Shown here piece by piece: positions 7,719 through 16,443 of a stretch of 20,222 bases of DNA (position 1 is the first letter of the stretch; every line of letters starts with the position of its first letter). The notes under the pieces were generated by a model. That model saw nothing but the letters and a program-made list of their open reading frames with translations. It ran no database searches and was not told the origin of the DNA. Both the position numbers and the translations under genes were made by a program. Source of the stretch: an uncultured Collinsella sp. (GTDB taxonomy: Bacteria; Actinomycetota; Coriobacteriia; Coriobacteriales; Coriobacteriaceae); the NCBI GenBank assembly GCA_959600835.1, contig CAUGNQ010000037.1, positions 1-20,222 of the forward strand, given 5' to 3'.

Positions 7719-8738
7719 CTACTCGGCGTCCTTCAGGGGCGGCATGGGCTTCCAGTTGGGATCCTTAACGATCTTGCGGGCGTCCTTCATGCCGCGGCGC
7801 AGCGCCGGAATGCCGGTCTTAAAGCATTTGTCGACTGCTGCCAGACGAATGAACTCCTTGCAGAAGGTCGCGGCATTGCCCAGACGGAACAGCATGGGGT
7901 GGTAGTCACCGTAGATCTGCATATAGCGAGCGAGGAAGCCTCGGTTGCGCATGATGTAGTAGCGGTTGGTGTCGCTCGTGGAGTTGAGCTGGCGCTTACC
8001 GGCGATGTCCCAGTTAGAGACGGCGCGGGCGCGCTTGAGCACCACGTCGGCGACCACGGCGGCGGGGAAGTGCTGGCTGGCTACGTAACCGTAGCAGGCA
8101 TCGTCGCCGTAGATAAAGAAGCGCGCATCGGGCAGGCCAATCTTGTCGACCACGCGTCGCGAGAACATGCCGCCCTCAAAGCACAGCTGGTTCATGGAAC
8201 GGTAGCCCTCGGGACCCAGATCCCACTTGGCGATGGGGTTGGGAATGCCGAGCGAAAGGATGAGCTGGTACTGCCAAAAGAAGGCGCCGCCGTCAAAGTC
8301 CAAGCGCGAACCCTGGATAACATCGTAGCGGTCGGTCCACTTGGCCAAGCGCTCGATGCCTTCGGGGATGACGAGCACGTCGTCATCCATCACCCAGAAC
8401 CACTGGGCGCCTAGGTCGTAGGCGCATTTAGTGCCGGCCGAGAAGCCGCCCGCACCGCCGCCGTTTTCGAGCTGCGGGGCGTAGATGACACGGTCGGTGC
8501 CGCCCTGCGCGTCGGGCTGCTCGGTGTCGATGCCCCACAGGTTGGCCAGGCGCTCGTTGAATGCGGTGCACATGGCCTCGGTCTCGCGCGAATTCTCGTT
8601 ATCGACAATCACGATGCGCCAGGGCGTTGCCGTGAGCTCGGTCATAGATTCGAACAAGTTGGCCAGGAGTTCCTGGCGCTTGTACGTAACGACGACGATG
8701 GCGAGCTTATCGATGGGAGCGGGAAGGGTTGAAGGCAT
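7719..8738 (-). CDS. Family 2 glycosyltransferase (GlfT2/rhamnosyltransferase-like)
   Basis: A 339-residue GT-A fold transferase that adds a sugar from a nucleotide-sugar donor to a growing surface glycan on the cytoplasmic side. It begins with the strand L-A-I-V-V-V-T-Y-K-R, then I-V-I-V-D-N-E-N-S, N-G-G-G-A-G-G-F near residue 92 and the metal-binding D-D-D at about 118-120 (W-V-M-D-D-D-V). The later F-F-I-Y-G-D-D-A-C-Y-G-Y is like the W-G-D-D-x-E motif of galactofuranosyl- and rhamnosyltransferases. I chose ATG at 8738 with AAAGGA upstream; a longer frame to 8873 adds 45 residues unlike the family and overlaps the promoter region. It is divergent from the plus-strand transferase operon, and probably serves the same polysaccharide. 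Sugar specificity cannot be read. Confidence 0.88.
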   Translation of the reverse strand: MPSTLPAPIDKLAIVVVTYKRQELLANLFESMTELTATPWRIVIVDNENSRETEAMCTAFNERLANLWGIDTEQPDAQGGTDRVIYAPQLENGGGAGGFSAGTKCAYDLGAQWFWVMDDDVLVIPEGIERLAKWTDRYDVIQGSRLDFDGGAFFWQYQLILSLGIPNPIAKWDLGPEGYRSMNQLCFEGGMFSRRVVDKIGLPDARFFIYGDDACYGYVASQHFPAAVVADVVLKRARAVSNWDIAGKRQLNSTSDTNRYYIMRNRGFLARYMQIYGDYHPMLFRLGNAATFCKEFIRLAAVDKCFKTGIPALRRGMKDARKIVKDPNWKPMPPLKDAE

Positions 8739-8994
8739 GGGGCAATATATCCTTTCACGCGCGGCGCGCATGCGCTGCACGGAAGCTATCGAATACGTCC
8801 TTGGGACTGTCCTATTGTAAAGGCTCGGCGCACCTTGGCGGCAAGCTTTGAATAAAACGCAGGAACCTGCCACGGGCCCGCCGCATGACGTGCGGCTACT
8901 TTGCCCGCAAGAGGCTCCATAGATTATATAAACGCCCGCTGGCGCGCTGACCCTTTGATACCATGAAACGACAGGTATTTCCTAAGGAGCACAT
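8739..8994. promoter_or_regulatory. Divergent promoter region of the glycosyltransferase cluster
   Basis: A 256-base spacer between divergent transferase genes. Plus strand: TTGCCC (8901-8906), 18 bases, TATATA (8925-8930) is the likely operon promoter. Minus strand: TACAAT at 8819-8814 is a good -10, with a weak TTGCCG 19 bases upstream. No further structured element was found. Confidence 0.55.
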
Positions 8995-10098
8995 TTGTCT
9001 ACTAACGCCTCTGGCAGCCCTGTTCTGTCGCTGCTTATTCCCATTTACAATGTTCAGCGCTACCTGCGCGAGTGTCTCGATTCCGCCCTGGCGCAGACGC
9101 TCAAGGATATTGAGATCATCTGCATTAACGACGGGTCGACCGACAACTCGCCGGCGATTATCCGCGAGTATATGGAGCGCGATGGGCGCGTCAAGATGAT
9201 CGACAAGGCCAACAGCGGCTACGGCGACTCGATGAACCACGGTCTGGAGATGGCGCGTGGCAAGTACGTTGGCATCTTGGAGTCCGATGACTTTATGGCG
9301 CCCGACGCACTCGAAAAGCTTGTCTCGGCCGCCGATAGCAATAATGCCGACTTTGCGAAGGCGAACTTTGATTTCTACTGGTCTAAGCCCGAGGAGCGCC
9401 GTTCGCTGCACGAGATGTTTAAGGCAAGGGATTGTGGCAAACCGGTGCATCCCAGCAATACGACGCAGTTCTTTAAGCAAAAACCGTCGATTTGGTCGGC
9501 CGTGTACCGTCGTGATTTTCTTGAGCGCAACGGTATCAAGTTCCTGCCGACTCCGGGGGCATCCTTTCAGGACACGTCATTTGCCTTTAAGGTGATCGCG
9601 TGTGCCGAAAAGGCTATTTACCTGCATGATGCCGTGTTGTCGTATCGCCAGGACAACGAGAATTCCTCGGTCAATTCTTCGGCTAAGGTCTTTTGCGTCA
9701 ATACCGAGTATGCCGAGATTGAGCGTTGGATTCGAGAGGATTATGCCCGCGACCACGCAAGTGATGACGTCGCGCGCATGCTCAAGTTCAACCAACTCAT
9801 TAAGTACGATTCGTATATGTGGAACTACGTGCGCTTGGCGCCTAAGTTCTATAAGGAGTTCCTGGTTCAGATGGCCAAGGAGTTCCAAGCGGCCTTGGAC
9901 GCGGGGGAGTTTTCGCTTGACGACCTCAAGCCGTGGAAGCGCGCAAATCTCGCTGCCATCCTCAAAGATCCTGAGGGCTGGGTTGACGAGCATCCGAGTT
10001 TTGCGACGGATGGTGCCTTGGGGCGTGCTAAGTATTACGCCTCGGTTGGAGGCCCAGGTGTGGTTGCTGCCTTCCTCATCGAATCGCTGAGGGGGTAG
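8995..10098 (+). CDS. Family 2 glycosyltransferase, copy A of the repeated cassette
   Basis: A 367-residue inverting transferase. The GT-A domain fills the first 200 residues: L-L-I-P-I-Y-N-V (13-20), I-N-D-G-S-T-D-N-S (44-52), K-A-N-S-G-Y-G-D-S-M-N (71-81) and the metal motif E-S-D-D (96-99). The C-terminal part is helical with a Lys-rich acceptor or membrane-facing tail. The start is TTG at 8995 with AAGGAG 5 bases upstream; no better ATG or GTG exists before the first beta strand. It is the first gene of a five-gene operon, with six bases to the next gene. It is strongly similar to the gene at 11220 along most of its length, including identical stretches in the core, so they are recent duplicates. 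The donor and acceptor sugars are unknown. Confidence 0.9.
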   Translation: MSTNASGSPVLSLLIPIYNVQRYLRECLDSALAQTLKDIEIICINDGSTDNSPAIIREYMERDGRVKMIDKANSGYGDSMNHGLEMARGKYVGILESDDFMAPDALEKLVSAADSNNADFAKANFDFYWSKPEERRSLHEMFKARDCGKPVHPSNTTQFFKQKPSIWSAVYRRDFLERNGIKFLPTPGASFQDTSFAFKVIACAEKAIYLHDAVLSYRQDNENSSVNSSAKVFCVNTEYAEIERWIREDYARDHASDDVARMLKFNQLIKYDSYMWNYVRLAPKFYKEFLVQMAKEFQAALDAGEFSLDDLKPWKRANLAAILKDPEGWVDEHPSFATDGALGRAKYYASVGGPGVVAAFLIESLRG

Positions 10099-10104
10099 GT
10101 CGGC

Positions 10105-11145
10105 ATGGGAGAGGCCTCGTGTCCTAAAGCTACGATTGTCGTCCCCGTTTACAACTCTGCGCGCTCCATTCAGCGATGCGTCGATTCGCTGTTGGCCCAG
10201 TCCGAGCGCTCGATTCAGGTTGTCTGCGTCAACGACGGTTCGACTGATGATTCGTTGAACGTGTTGCGTCAGATTGCGCAGGCCGACGATCGCGTACTGG
10301 TGGTTGACCAGGAAAACGCGGGCGTCTCGTGCGCTCGAAATGCCGGTATCGATGCCACCGAGGGCGAGACCGTCTTTTTTGTGGACGCCGACGATTACAT
10401 CGATGCCCGGACGGTCGAGCGCGTGCTGCATGCCATGGAGTCTGCAGATGCCGAGGCCGCCGTTTTTGGCGGCGTCTGTGAACCAGCCGATGCTGCCCCC
10501 AAACGCGTCCATCAACTCATGAGCCCCAAAGCCGGTACCTTCGGCGCCCGTGATCCCCAACTGCTGTTCCATGCGAATGCGCAGCCCTATGCCTGCCGTG
10601 CGGCTTTTTCGCGCGAGCTGCTCAATCGCGAAGGCATTCGCTTCGCCCCCGGTTTGGCTTTGGGCGAGGACGTTGTCTTCCAATTTGCGGCTTATGCGCT
10701 TGCCCGCAAGACCGTTGTCATGCCGGACAAGTTCTACCACTACGTGATGGAGAGCGAATCGGCGACGCACGAGTTCAACAGTGCCGAGGCTCGCGCCAAA
10801 AAGCTTGACGCCCACATGAGGATGCTCGAGGAGGTCTTGGAGGACTGGTCGGCCTACGGTCTTTTGGACCTGTGTCCCGGTGAGCTGATAACCTGGTTTT
10901 TGGACCTCATTGTGTTCGACCTGGCGCGCTTGGATGCCGATGACTTCCATCGCGTGGCGGCTCGCGTCAACATGGACCTCACGACGTTTTTGGGAACGGA
11001 GTGGGCGGATATGGCTGCTAAGGGCGCCGTTCTCCGTGTTGCCCACAAGCTCGTTGCGGCGACCTCGGGCGTTTCGATGGCAGATGCCGCGCTGTTCTAT
11101 CTTTCGACTCGCGGTCTCAAAGCCTGTCTGGAGCGCTTTCTCTAA
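10105..11145 (+). CDS. Family 2 glycosyltransferase, copy B of the repeated cassette
   Basis: A 346-residue GT-A transferase: I-V-V-P-V-Y-N-S (11-18), V-N-D-G-S-T-D-D-S (42-50), Q-E-N-A-G-V-S-C-A-R-N-A-G (69-81) and D-A-D-D (94-97). A downstream G-E-D-V-V-F-Q-F near residue 188 is the conserved acidic motif common in capsule and wall-glycan transferases. ATG at 10105 follows a G-rich GGGGG-TAGG stretch that overlaps the end of the previous gene. It is more similar in layout to the gene at 12351 (shared Y/F-A-x-R-x-A-x-x-R-E-L/F-L and G-E-D-x-V-F-x-F) than to its direct neighbours. A 74-base gap follows, larger than elsewhere in the operon and with a possible -10 TAAAAT at 11180-11185. Confidence 0.9.
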   Translation: MGEASCPKATIVVPVYNSARSIQRCVDSLLAQSERSIQVVCVNDGSTDDSLNVLRQIAQADDRVLVVDQENAGVSCARNAGIDATEGETVFFVDADDYIDARTVERVLHAMESADAEAAVFGGVCEPADAAPKRVHQLMSPKAGTFGARDPQLLFHANAQPYACRAAFSRELLNREGIRFAPGLALGEDVVFQFAAYALARKTVVMPDKFYHYVMESESATHEFNSAEARAKKLDAHMRMLEEVLEDWSAYGLLDLCPGELITWFLDLIVFDLARLDADDFHRVAARVNMDLTTFLGTEWADMAAKGAVLRVAHKLVAATSGVSMADAALFYLSTRGLKACLERFL

Positions 11146-11219
11146 TTCCAAGCGCTGCCGCCCGCCGCAGCTCGGCTGCTAAAATAACCCTGTTACACGC
11201 TATTCAACAGGAGGTTCTC

Positions 11220-12338
11220 TTGCAGAACTCTGATACCCCTAAAGTTTCGCTGCTTGTCCCCATTTGCAATGTCGAGCGCTATCTGCGCGAGTGCCTCGAT
11301 TCCGCCGTGGCGCAGACGCTCAAGGACATCGAGATCATCTGCGTCAATGACGGTTCCACCGATAGCTCGCCAGATATCATCCGCGAGTACATGGAGCGTG
11401 ACCCCCGTGTAAAGATAATCGACAAGGCCAACAGCGGCTACGGCGACTCGATGAACTGCGGCCTGGAGATGGCACGCGGTGAGTACGTGGGCATCCTTGA
11501 GTCCGATGACTTTATGTTTGAGGATTCGCTCCAAAAGTTGGTCACCAAGGCCGATACCGAGCATGCCGATGTGGTGAAGGGCGATTTCTATCTGTACTGG
11601 TCCACGCCCAGCGAGCGCCGTGAGCTGTTTGGGATCATCGACGAGCATATGACGGGCGCCGCGTATCGCCCCGTCGACCGCCCGGGCATCTTCTACCGCA
11701 AACCTTCCATTTGGTCGGCTATCTATCGGCGCGAGTTCCTCAACGACAATCAGATTCGGTTCCTTCCCACGCCAGGTGCTTCGTATCAGGATGCGGGTTT
11801 TAACTTTAAGGTCTGGGCATGCGCCGAGCGCGTTGCGTTTATCGCGGACCCCATTTTGTGCTATCGCCAAGACAACGAGAAGAGCTCCGTTAATTCGCCC
11901 AACAAGGTGTTTTGCGTGTGCGACGAATATGCTGAGATGCAACGTTTTTTGGATGAACGTCCCGAGCTCAAGGCTCAGCTTCAGGGCATTTTAATGCGCA
12001 TGAAGGTCGATACGTACCGTTGGAATGATGAGCGCCTGGTCGATGAACTGCGCGAGCAGTTTTGGGAGAAGGCCTCTCCCGAGCTCAAGGCCGACTGGGA
12101 TGCCGGTCGCTTTGACCTGTCGCTGTTCGATCCACGTGGCGAGACCGACTTGCGCCTGATGGTCAAGTCGCCCCGCGCCTATATCGATTCGCGCTTTGAC
12201 TTTAAAAAGCCGGGCAAGCTCAATACGTTTAAGCATTACTTTAAGATCGGCGGCCTGCCGCTGGTCTGGCGCGTGCTGACGTATCAGCGCACCTACGGTG
12301 ATAATCCGCATCCCGATGACGTTCCGGTCGCACAGTAG
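11220..12338 (+). CDS. Family 2 glycosyltransferase, copy A' (duplicate of 8995 gene)
   Basis: A 372-residue transferase closely like the gene at 8995: the shared core includes R-Y-L-R-E-C-L-D-S-A, A-Q-T-L-K-D-I-E-I-I-C, N-D-G-S-T-D, I-I-R-E-Y-M-E-R-D, D-K-A-N-S-G-Y-G-D-S-M-N and E-S-D-D-F-M. Divergence grows in the C-terminal third, which may set acceptor choice. One oddity is a cysteine in V-P-I-C-N-V where tyrosine is normal in this strand. Like its twin it starts at TTG (11220), with CAGGAGG upstream. Its stop codon overlaps the ribosome binding site of the next gene. It probably adds a related sugar to the same polymer. Confidence 0.9.
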   Translation: MQNSDTPKVSLLVPICNVERYLRECLDSAVAQTLKDIEIICVNDGSTDSSPDIIREYMERDPRVKIIDKANSGYGDSMNCGLEMARGEYVGILESDDFMFEDSLQKLVTKADTEHADVVKGDFYLYWSTPSERRELFGIIDEHMTGAAYRPVDRPGIFYRKPSIWSAIYRREFLNDNQIRFLPTPGASYQDAGFNFKVWACAERVAFIADPILCYRQDNEKSSVNSPNKVFCVCDEYAEMQRFLDERPELKAQLQGILMRMKVDTYRWNDERLVDELREQFWEKASPELKADWDAGRFDLSLFDPRGETDLRLMVKSPRAYIDSRFDFKKPGKLNTFKHYFKIGGLPLVWRVLTYQRTYGDNPHPDDVPVAQ

Positions 12339-12350
12339 GAGCACTTGACT

Positions 12351-13418
12351 ATGGCTACCCCCAAGATTTCCGTTGTCGTTCCCATCTATAACGTGGAGGA
12401 GTGCCTGGCCTGGTGCCTGGACTCCCTGCTTGCGCAGGACATGCCCGATTGGGAAGGCGTGCTGGTCAACGACGGCTCGCCGGACGGTTCGCGCGATATT
12501 GCGGCTGCCTATTGCGAAAAGGACGCGCGCTTTACGCTGGTCGATAAGGAGAACGGCGGTCTGTCGAGCGCGCGTAATGCAGGCATCGCTGCGTCCACGG
12601 CGCCTATCGTTGCGTTTTTGGATTCCGACGATCGGTTTACGCCCGATGCGTGCCGTGTAATCGTCGATGCCTTTGAGCGTGAGGATTGCGACGTTTTGAC
12701 CTTTGGCGCGAACCCGTATCCGTTGGAGGCGGGGTATCCGTGGCTTAACTATGTGCTGAGTCCGCACGATGTGTCGTTTGAAGGCTATAGCTCTGACCTA
12801 CTGTTTAAGGAAGCGTCTCGCCCCTTTGCATGGCGCACCGCCTGCAAACGTGAGTTTTTGCTGGGTAACGGGATCGTGTTCGACGAAACCGTCAAGTATG
12901 GCGAGGACCAGGTCTTCGATTTTGCCGTGTACGGTCGTTCGCGCAAGACCGCGCTTATCTCGAACAGGCTGTATGACTACCGCGTGGCGCGCAAGGGCTC
13001 GCTCATGGACACCATGCGCTATGACGACGAGACGCGCCTGTTGGAGCACGTGAAGATATACTCCGCGGTACTGAATGATTGGCACCGCGATGGGCTTGAT
13101 GCCAAGCATGCGGACGACCTGGCATATTTCCTGTGCGATCTGGTACTGTATGACGCGCTCAGGTTGTTGGGGATGGGCTGCGGCAAGGTTTTTGCCGCCG
13201 CCGCTGCTGCGCTCGCCGGTTCTCCCGTGGGCAGTGATGCCGCGCTCACACAGTGCGTACCTTCGGTTGCTGCCATGGTGCGTGCGGCGCTTGCCAGCGA
13301 GGCCCCCAGTGGCCGCACGTGCAAAAAGCTCATGTTCGATTACGACGTCTTGAGGTTTGGGTGTCTGGGTGCCTGCAAGCGCATGGCAGCGAACGCCCTG
13401 GGAAAGCGAGAAGTGTAG
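12351..13418 (+). CDS. Family 2 glycosyltransferase, copy B' (relative of 10105 gene)
   Basis: A 355-residue transferase with I-S-V-V-V-P-I-Y-N-V (6-15), V-N-D-G-S-P-D-G-S (39-47), K-E-N-G-G-L-S-S-A-R-N-A-G (66-78) and D-S-D-D (91-94), then G-E-D-Q-V-F-D-F-A-V-Y-G-R-S near residue 186. I place the start at ATG 12351, nine bases after AGGAG (12337-12341); an in-frame TTG at 12345 would leave only three bases and is unlikely. AGGAG overlaps the previous stop. An Ala-rich stretch lies around residues 282-290. The stop codon is directly followed by the ATG of the next gene, so translation is probably coupled. Confidence 0.9.
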   Translation: MATPKISVVVPIYNVEECLAWCLDSLLAQDMPDWEGVLVNDGSPDGSRDIAAAYCEKDARFTLVDKENGGLSSARNAGIAASTAPIVAFLDSDDRFTPDACRVIVDAFEREDCDVLTFGANPYPLEAGYPWLNYVLSPHDVSFEGYSSDLLFKEASRPFAWRTACKREFLLGNGIVFDETVKYGEDQVFDFAVYGRSRKTALISNRLYDYRVARKGSLMDTMRYDDETRLLEHVKIYSAVLNDWHRDGLDAKHADDLAYFLCDLVLYDALRLLGMGCGKVFAAAAAALAGSPVGSDAALTQCVPSVAAMVRAALASEAPSGRTCKKLMFDYDVLRFGCLGACKRMAANALGKREV

Positions 13419-15905
13419 ATGAGTATCAAGCGTTTGGCACTTTGCCGCAGTCAGGGCCGTCTGTTTGTGCTGCTTCGTTTTGCCGGTCAGGATGTCGCCG
13501 CGCTTATTGAGCGGGAGGGTTCTCAAGCGTTTGCCCATGCGACGACGAGCGGTTCTTCTGTGCCGTCGCTGGCGTTCCCGGTCGATCATGGCCGTGTACT
13601 GGCGCTTTGCCCTTCCGTTTCCGATTACGAGCGCGAGCTCGCCGTCTTGGCGCTTCCCTTTCTGGACGGCTCTACGATTGACGTCACATTTGCATCCGGT
13701 GACCAAAGGTTGGGCTCCATTCGCCTCGATAGCCGCGTGGCCAAGCTGGAATCCAAGATTAACTACAAAGCTAAGCCTGCGCTGTGTGCGCTTATCCGCG
13801 ATGCGCAGCGTGGCGAACACTGCGGCCTCTACGAGATCGATGCCATTCGCTATTTGCCGGCAGACGCCGGCGCGGTGTGGCGCTATGAGGTTACCTGGGC
13901 GGGAGACCCCCAGTGCGCACCTGAGCTCCTGATCTTCGATACGCATATGAACGCCATCGATGCCACCGTGCATGTGTTTGAATCGCAGGTCGATGTGCCG
14001 CAGCGCAACGGTTGCCGTGTCAATAAAACGTATCTGAGCGTTGAGATGCCTCAGGATATACGAGATTTTGTCGCGATTGTGAGCGATCCCACAGAGCGGA
14101 TCCAGAGCGGGTTTTGCGCTATGGATGGTCGCCTGTACAACGGCATGGTCGACGACAGTTGGAACCGCATGAAGGACGCGCGTGCAGACGACGCAGCTTA
14201 TCGACGTTGGTTTGAGCAGCATCGCGCAAAGCCGGCCGATTTGGCGTGCCAGCGTGTCGCTTCGGCGGCCTTTGCCTATAGACCGCTCGTGAGCATTGTG
14301 GTGCCGTGCTACAAGACTGATCGGGAATACCTGCGCGAGCTGCTGGACTCGGTGCTAGGCCAGAGCTATGACAACTGGGAACTGCTCCTTATGGACGCCT
14401 CGCCTGAATGGGATGCGGTGGCCGCCCTTGTGGCAGGTGTCCACGACGAGCGCATCCGTCGCATCGAGCTTCCCGGCAACGGCGGCATTGTGGTCAACAC
14501 CAACGCTGGTATTGAGCAAGCGACGGGCGACTACATCGCGTTCTTGGACCACGATGACATCCTGGAACCGGACGCGTTATTCCACTATGTTTCCGCGCTG
14601 AATAAGGCGGTCGAGGGCGAGCGTCCCCAGGTCCTGTTCTGCGACGAGGACATGTTCCAGAAAACGGGGGAGTGGGGCCAGCCGGTCTTTAAGACCAAGC
14701 TCAACGTCGACCTGCTCTATAGCCATAACTGCGCAACGCATTTTCTTATGGTAGAGAAGGCGCTTATCGATCGTATTGGCATGTCTCCGGAAGACGTCGC
14801 GGGCGCCCAGGATTACGACCTGACGCTTCGCTGCCTTGCGGCGGGCGCGCGGTTTGAGCATGTTGCGCACGTGCTGTATCACTGGCGCGTGCATCCGGGG
14901 TCGACCGCCGATGGCTCTGCCGATAGCAAGCCGTATGCTATTGAAGCCGGGCGCCTTGCGCTTCAGCGCCACTTTAACGCGCTGGGCGTTCGCGGAGCGG
15001 TCGAAGAGACCGAGACGCCGTTTGTCTATCGCATGCGTTATGCGCTGCCGGAGCCTGCGCCGCTGGTGAGCATTGTGATTCCCACCAAGGACCACGTTGA
15101 GACGCTCGACGCCTGTGTGATGTCGATCGCCCAGAAGGCAACGTATGACAATTACGAGATCGTTTTGGTGGAGAACAACAGCGAAGCCCCGGAGACGTTT
15201 GCGTATTACGAAACCCTGCCAGAGCGCGTGGCTGCGGCATCCGAAGGCAAGGGCATCGCGCGCGTTGTGTACTGGCCGGGCGAGTTCAATTACTCCCAGA
15301 TCATTAACTTTGGCGTGGAGCATGCCAAGGGTGATTACCTTCTGCTGCTCAACAAAGATACCGAGGTCATAACCCCCGATTTTATCGAAGAGAAGAGGGG
15401 CTATCTACAGCGTCCCGATGCGGGCGTGGTGGGTGCCAAACTCTATTTTGCCGATCATCTGGTGCAGCATGCCGGCATTTTGGTTGGCGTGCGTGGTGCG
15501 CTTGCCCATGCTAACCAGGACTTCTCGGCAAAGCGTGAGGGCTATCTTGCCCGCGCTGTGCGTCCGGGCAACTTTAGTGCCGTAACGGGCGCCTGCCAGA
15601 TGGTCCGACGCGAGGTGTTTGAGCAGGTTGAAGGTTACGACGAGGAGTTCGCCGTTGGCTTTAACGATGCAGATTTTTGCCTGCGCGCATGGGAGGCGGG
15701 CTACCGCACCATCTTTACGCCTTATGCCGAGCTGTACCACTACGAGTTCACTTCGCGCGGCAGGGAAGAGGCCAGCGAGGAGAAGCTGCGCCGTTGGAAG
15801 CGCGAGCAGGCACTGTTTATGCAGCGCTGGCCGGAGTTTTTCTTGACGGGCGATCCGTGGTTGGGGCCGAACTTATCCGCTGAAAGCGAGTATTTCTCGC
15901 TTTAG
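13419..15905 (+). CDS. Large two-domain family 2 glycosyltransferase
   Basis: An 828-residue protein with two GT-A domains. Residues 1 to about 287 form an N-terminal region that I do not recognise. The first transferase domain starts near residue 288 (P-L-V-S-I-V-V-P-C-Y-K) with F-L-D-H-D-D near 375 and F-C-D-E-D-M after it. The second starts near 547 (P-L-V-S-I-V-I-P-T-K-D), with L-N-K-D-T-E near 643 in place of DXD, G-A-C-Q-M-V-R-R-E-V-F and G-F-N-D-A-D-F-C-L-R near 750. Such tandem enzymes are known in rhamnan, O-antigen and wall-polysaccharide clusters, where each domain makes one linkage. Start is the ATG directly after the stop of the previous gene. It ends the operon; an AT-rich gap follows without a clear terminator. 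Confidence 0.9.
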   Translation: MSIKRLALCRSQGRLFVLLRFAGQDVAALIEREGSQAFAHATTSGSSVPSLAFPVDHGRVLALCPSVSDYERELAVLALPFLDGSTIDVTFASGDQRLGSIRLDSRVAKLESKINYKAKPALCALIRDAQRGEHCGLYEIDAIRYLPADAGAVWRYEVTWAGDPQCAPELLIFDTHMNAIDATVHVFESQVDVPQRNGCRVNKTYLSVEMPQDIRDFVAIVSDPTERIQSGFCAMDGRLYNGMVDDSWNRMKDARADDAAYRRWFEQHRAKPADLACQRVASAAFAYRPLVSIVVPCYKTDREYLRELLDSVLGQSYDNWELLLMDASPEWDAVAALVAGVHDERIRRIELPGNGGIVVNTNAGIEQATGDYIAFLDHDDILEPDALFHYVSALNKAVEGERPQVLFCDEDMFQKTGEWGQPVFKTKLNVDLLYSHNCATHFLMVEKALIDRIGMSPEDVAGAQDYDLTLRCLAAGARFEHVAHVLYHWRVHPGSTADGSADSKPYAIEAGRLALQRHFNALGVRGAVEETETPFVYRMRYALPEPAPLVSIVIPTKDHVETLDACVMSIAQKATYDNYEIVLVENNSEAPETFAYYETLPERVAAASEGKGIARVVYWPGEFNYSQIINFGVEHAKGDYLLLLNKDTEVITPDFIEEKRGYLQRPDAGVVGAKLYFADHLVQHAGILVGVRGALAHANQDFSAKREGYLARAVRPGNFSAVTGACQMVRREVFEQVEGYDEEFAVGFNDADFCLRAWEAGYRTIFTPYAELYHYEFTSRGREEASEEKLRRWKREQALFMQRWPEFFLTGDPWLGPNLSAESEYFSL

Positions 15906-16041
15906 AAAATGGATTTTAGGAAGTCCTCAACTTACTTACGATATGAGCTTGGAATAAAGCAACGTTGGACTACTTGCTAAGATAAATTACGAAAGCTCGA
16001 TACTTTCGCGATAAGTTTATACAGGCTTATATAACTCGATA
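15906..16041. other. AT-rich gap after the glycosyltransferase operon
   Basis: Base use changes sharply to AT-rich. The right part contains nested short inverted repeats: CTTATAT/ATATAAG (16026-16032, 16049-16055) and CGATAT/ATATCG (16037-16042, 16059-16064). No intrinsic terminator with a T-run was seen. It marks the border between the polysaccharide operon and decayed mobile DNA. Confidence 0.4.
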
Positions 16042-16320
16042 TTATCCGATATAAGTAGATATCGCACTTGCCTTTGCCGGCTTACCCGCCGGCGTTATGG
16101 ATCTTATTAACGGCAAGGCGCTTACGTTTTTGCGACGCGCCCTCCCCGAAGACCTGGCCCTCCTTTGGGGTATCGTCGCGGCGGGTGACATGTCCTCTAT
16201 GTCGGCGTACTTCGCCACGGTGTTGCGGCTCAGGTGAAGTGCCCGGGCTATCTTGAACCCCGGGCGCCCGGCCGCCTCCGTCGACCGTATATCATTCACT
16301 GTGTCCAGGGGCACGGTCAT
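16042..16320 (-). pseudogene. istA: Fragment of an IS21-family transposase (IstA N-terminus)
   Basis: The minus-strand frame from ATG 16320 (M-T-V-P-L-D-T-V-N-D-I-R, GGAAGGATGGGGAG upstream) has the N-terminal helix-turn-helix of IstA: K-I-A-R-A-L-H-L-S-R-N-T-V-A-K-Y-A-D and then E-D-M-S-P-A. IstA proteins are normally about 400-500 residues, with a DDE integrase core, followed by istB. Here only about 55 residues match; the frame then reads unrelated sequence and stops at 16042. Neither the catalytic core nor istB is present. The frame is open upstream to 16443 but those codons do not look like transposase. It is a dead remnant, cut by a later deletion or rearrangement. Confidence 0.65.
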
Positions 16321-16443
16321 CTCCCCATCCTTCCCGGGCGGCCTCGCCAAAGTGCCCGCCCGGGGAAACCGTATGGCGAGGGCCGCGCTCCCGGTTCCCG
16401 GGGTACGGCCCTCCTGCTCAAACTGCTCAGTTTCAGTGCTCAC

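Noticed and set aside
9577..11151. A 524-codon minus-strand frame across two glycosyltransferase genes
   Set aside because: It spans two genes and their junction on the other strand, with no motif or ribosome binding site; a codon-bias shadow.
12798..14222. A 474-codon minus-strand frame opposite two glycosyltransferase genes
   Set aside because: Same reason: antisense to two well-supported genes and no recognisable domain.
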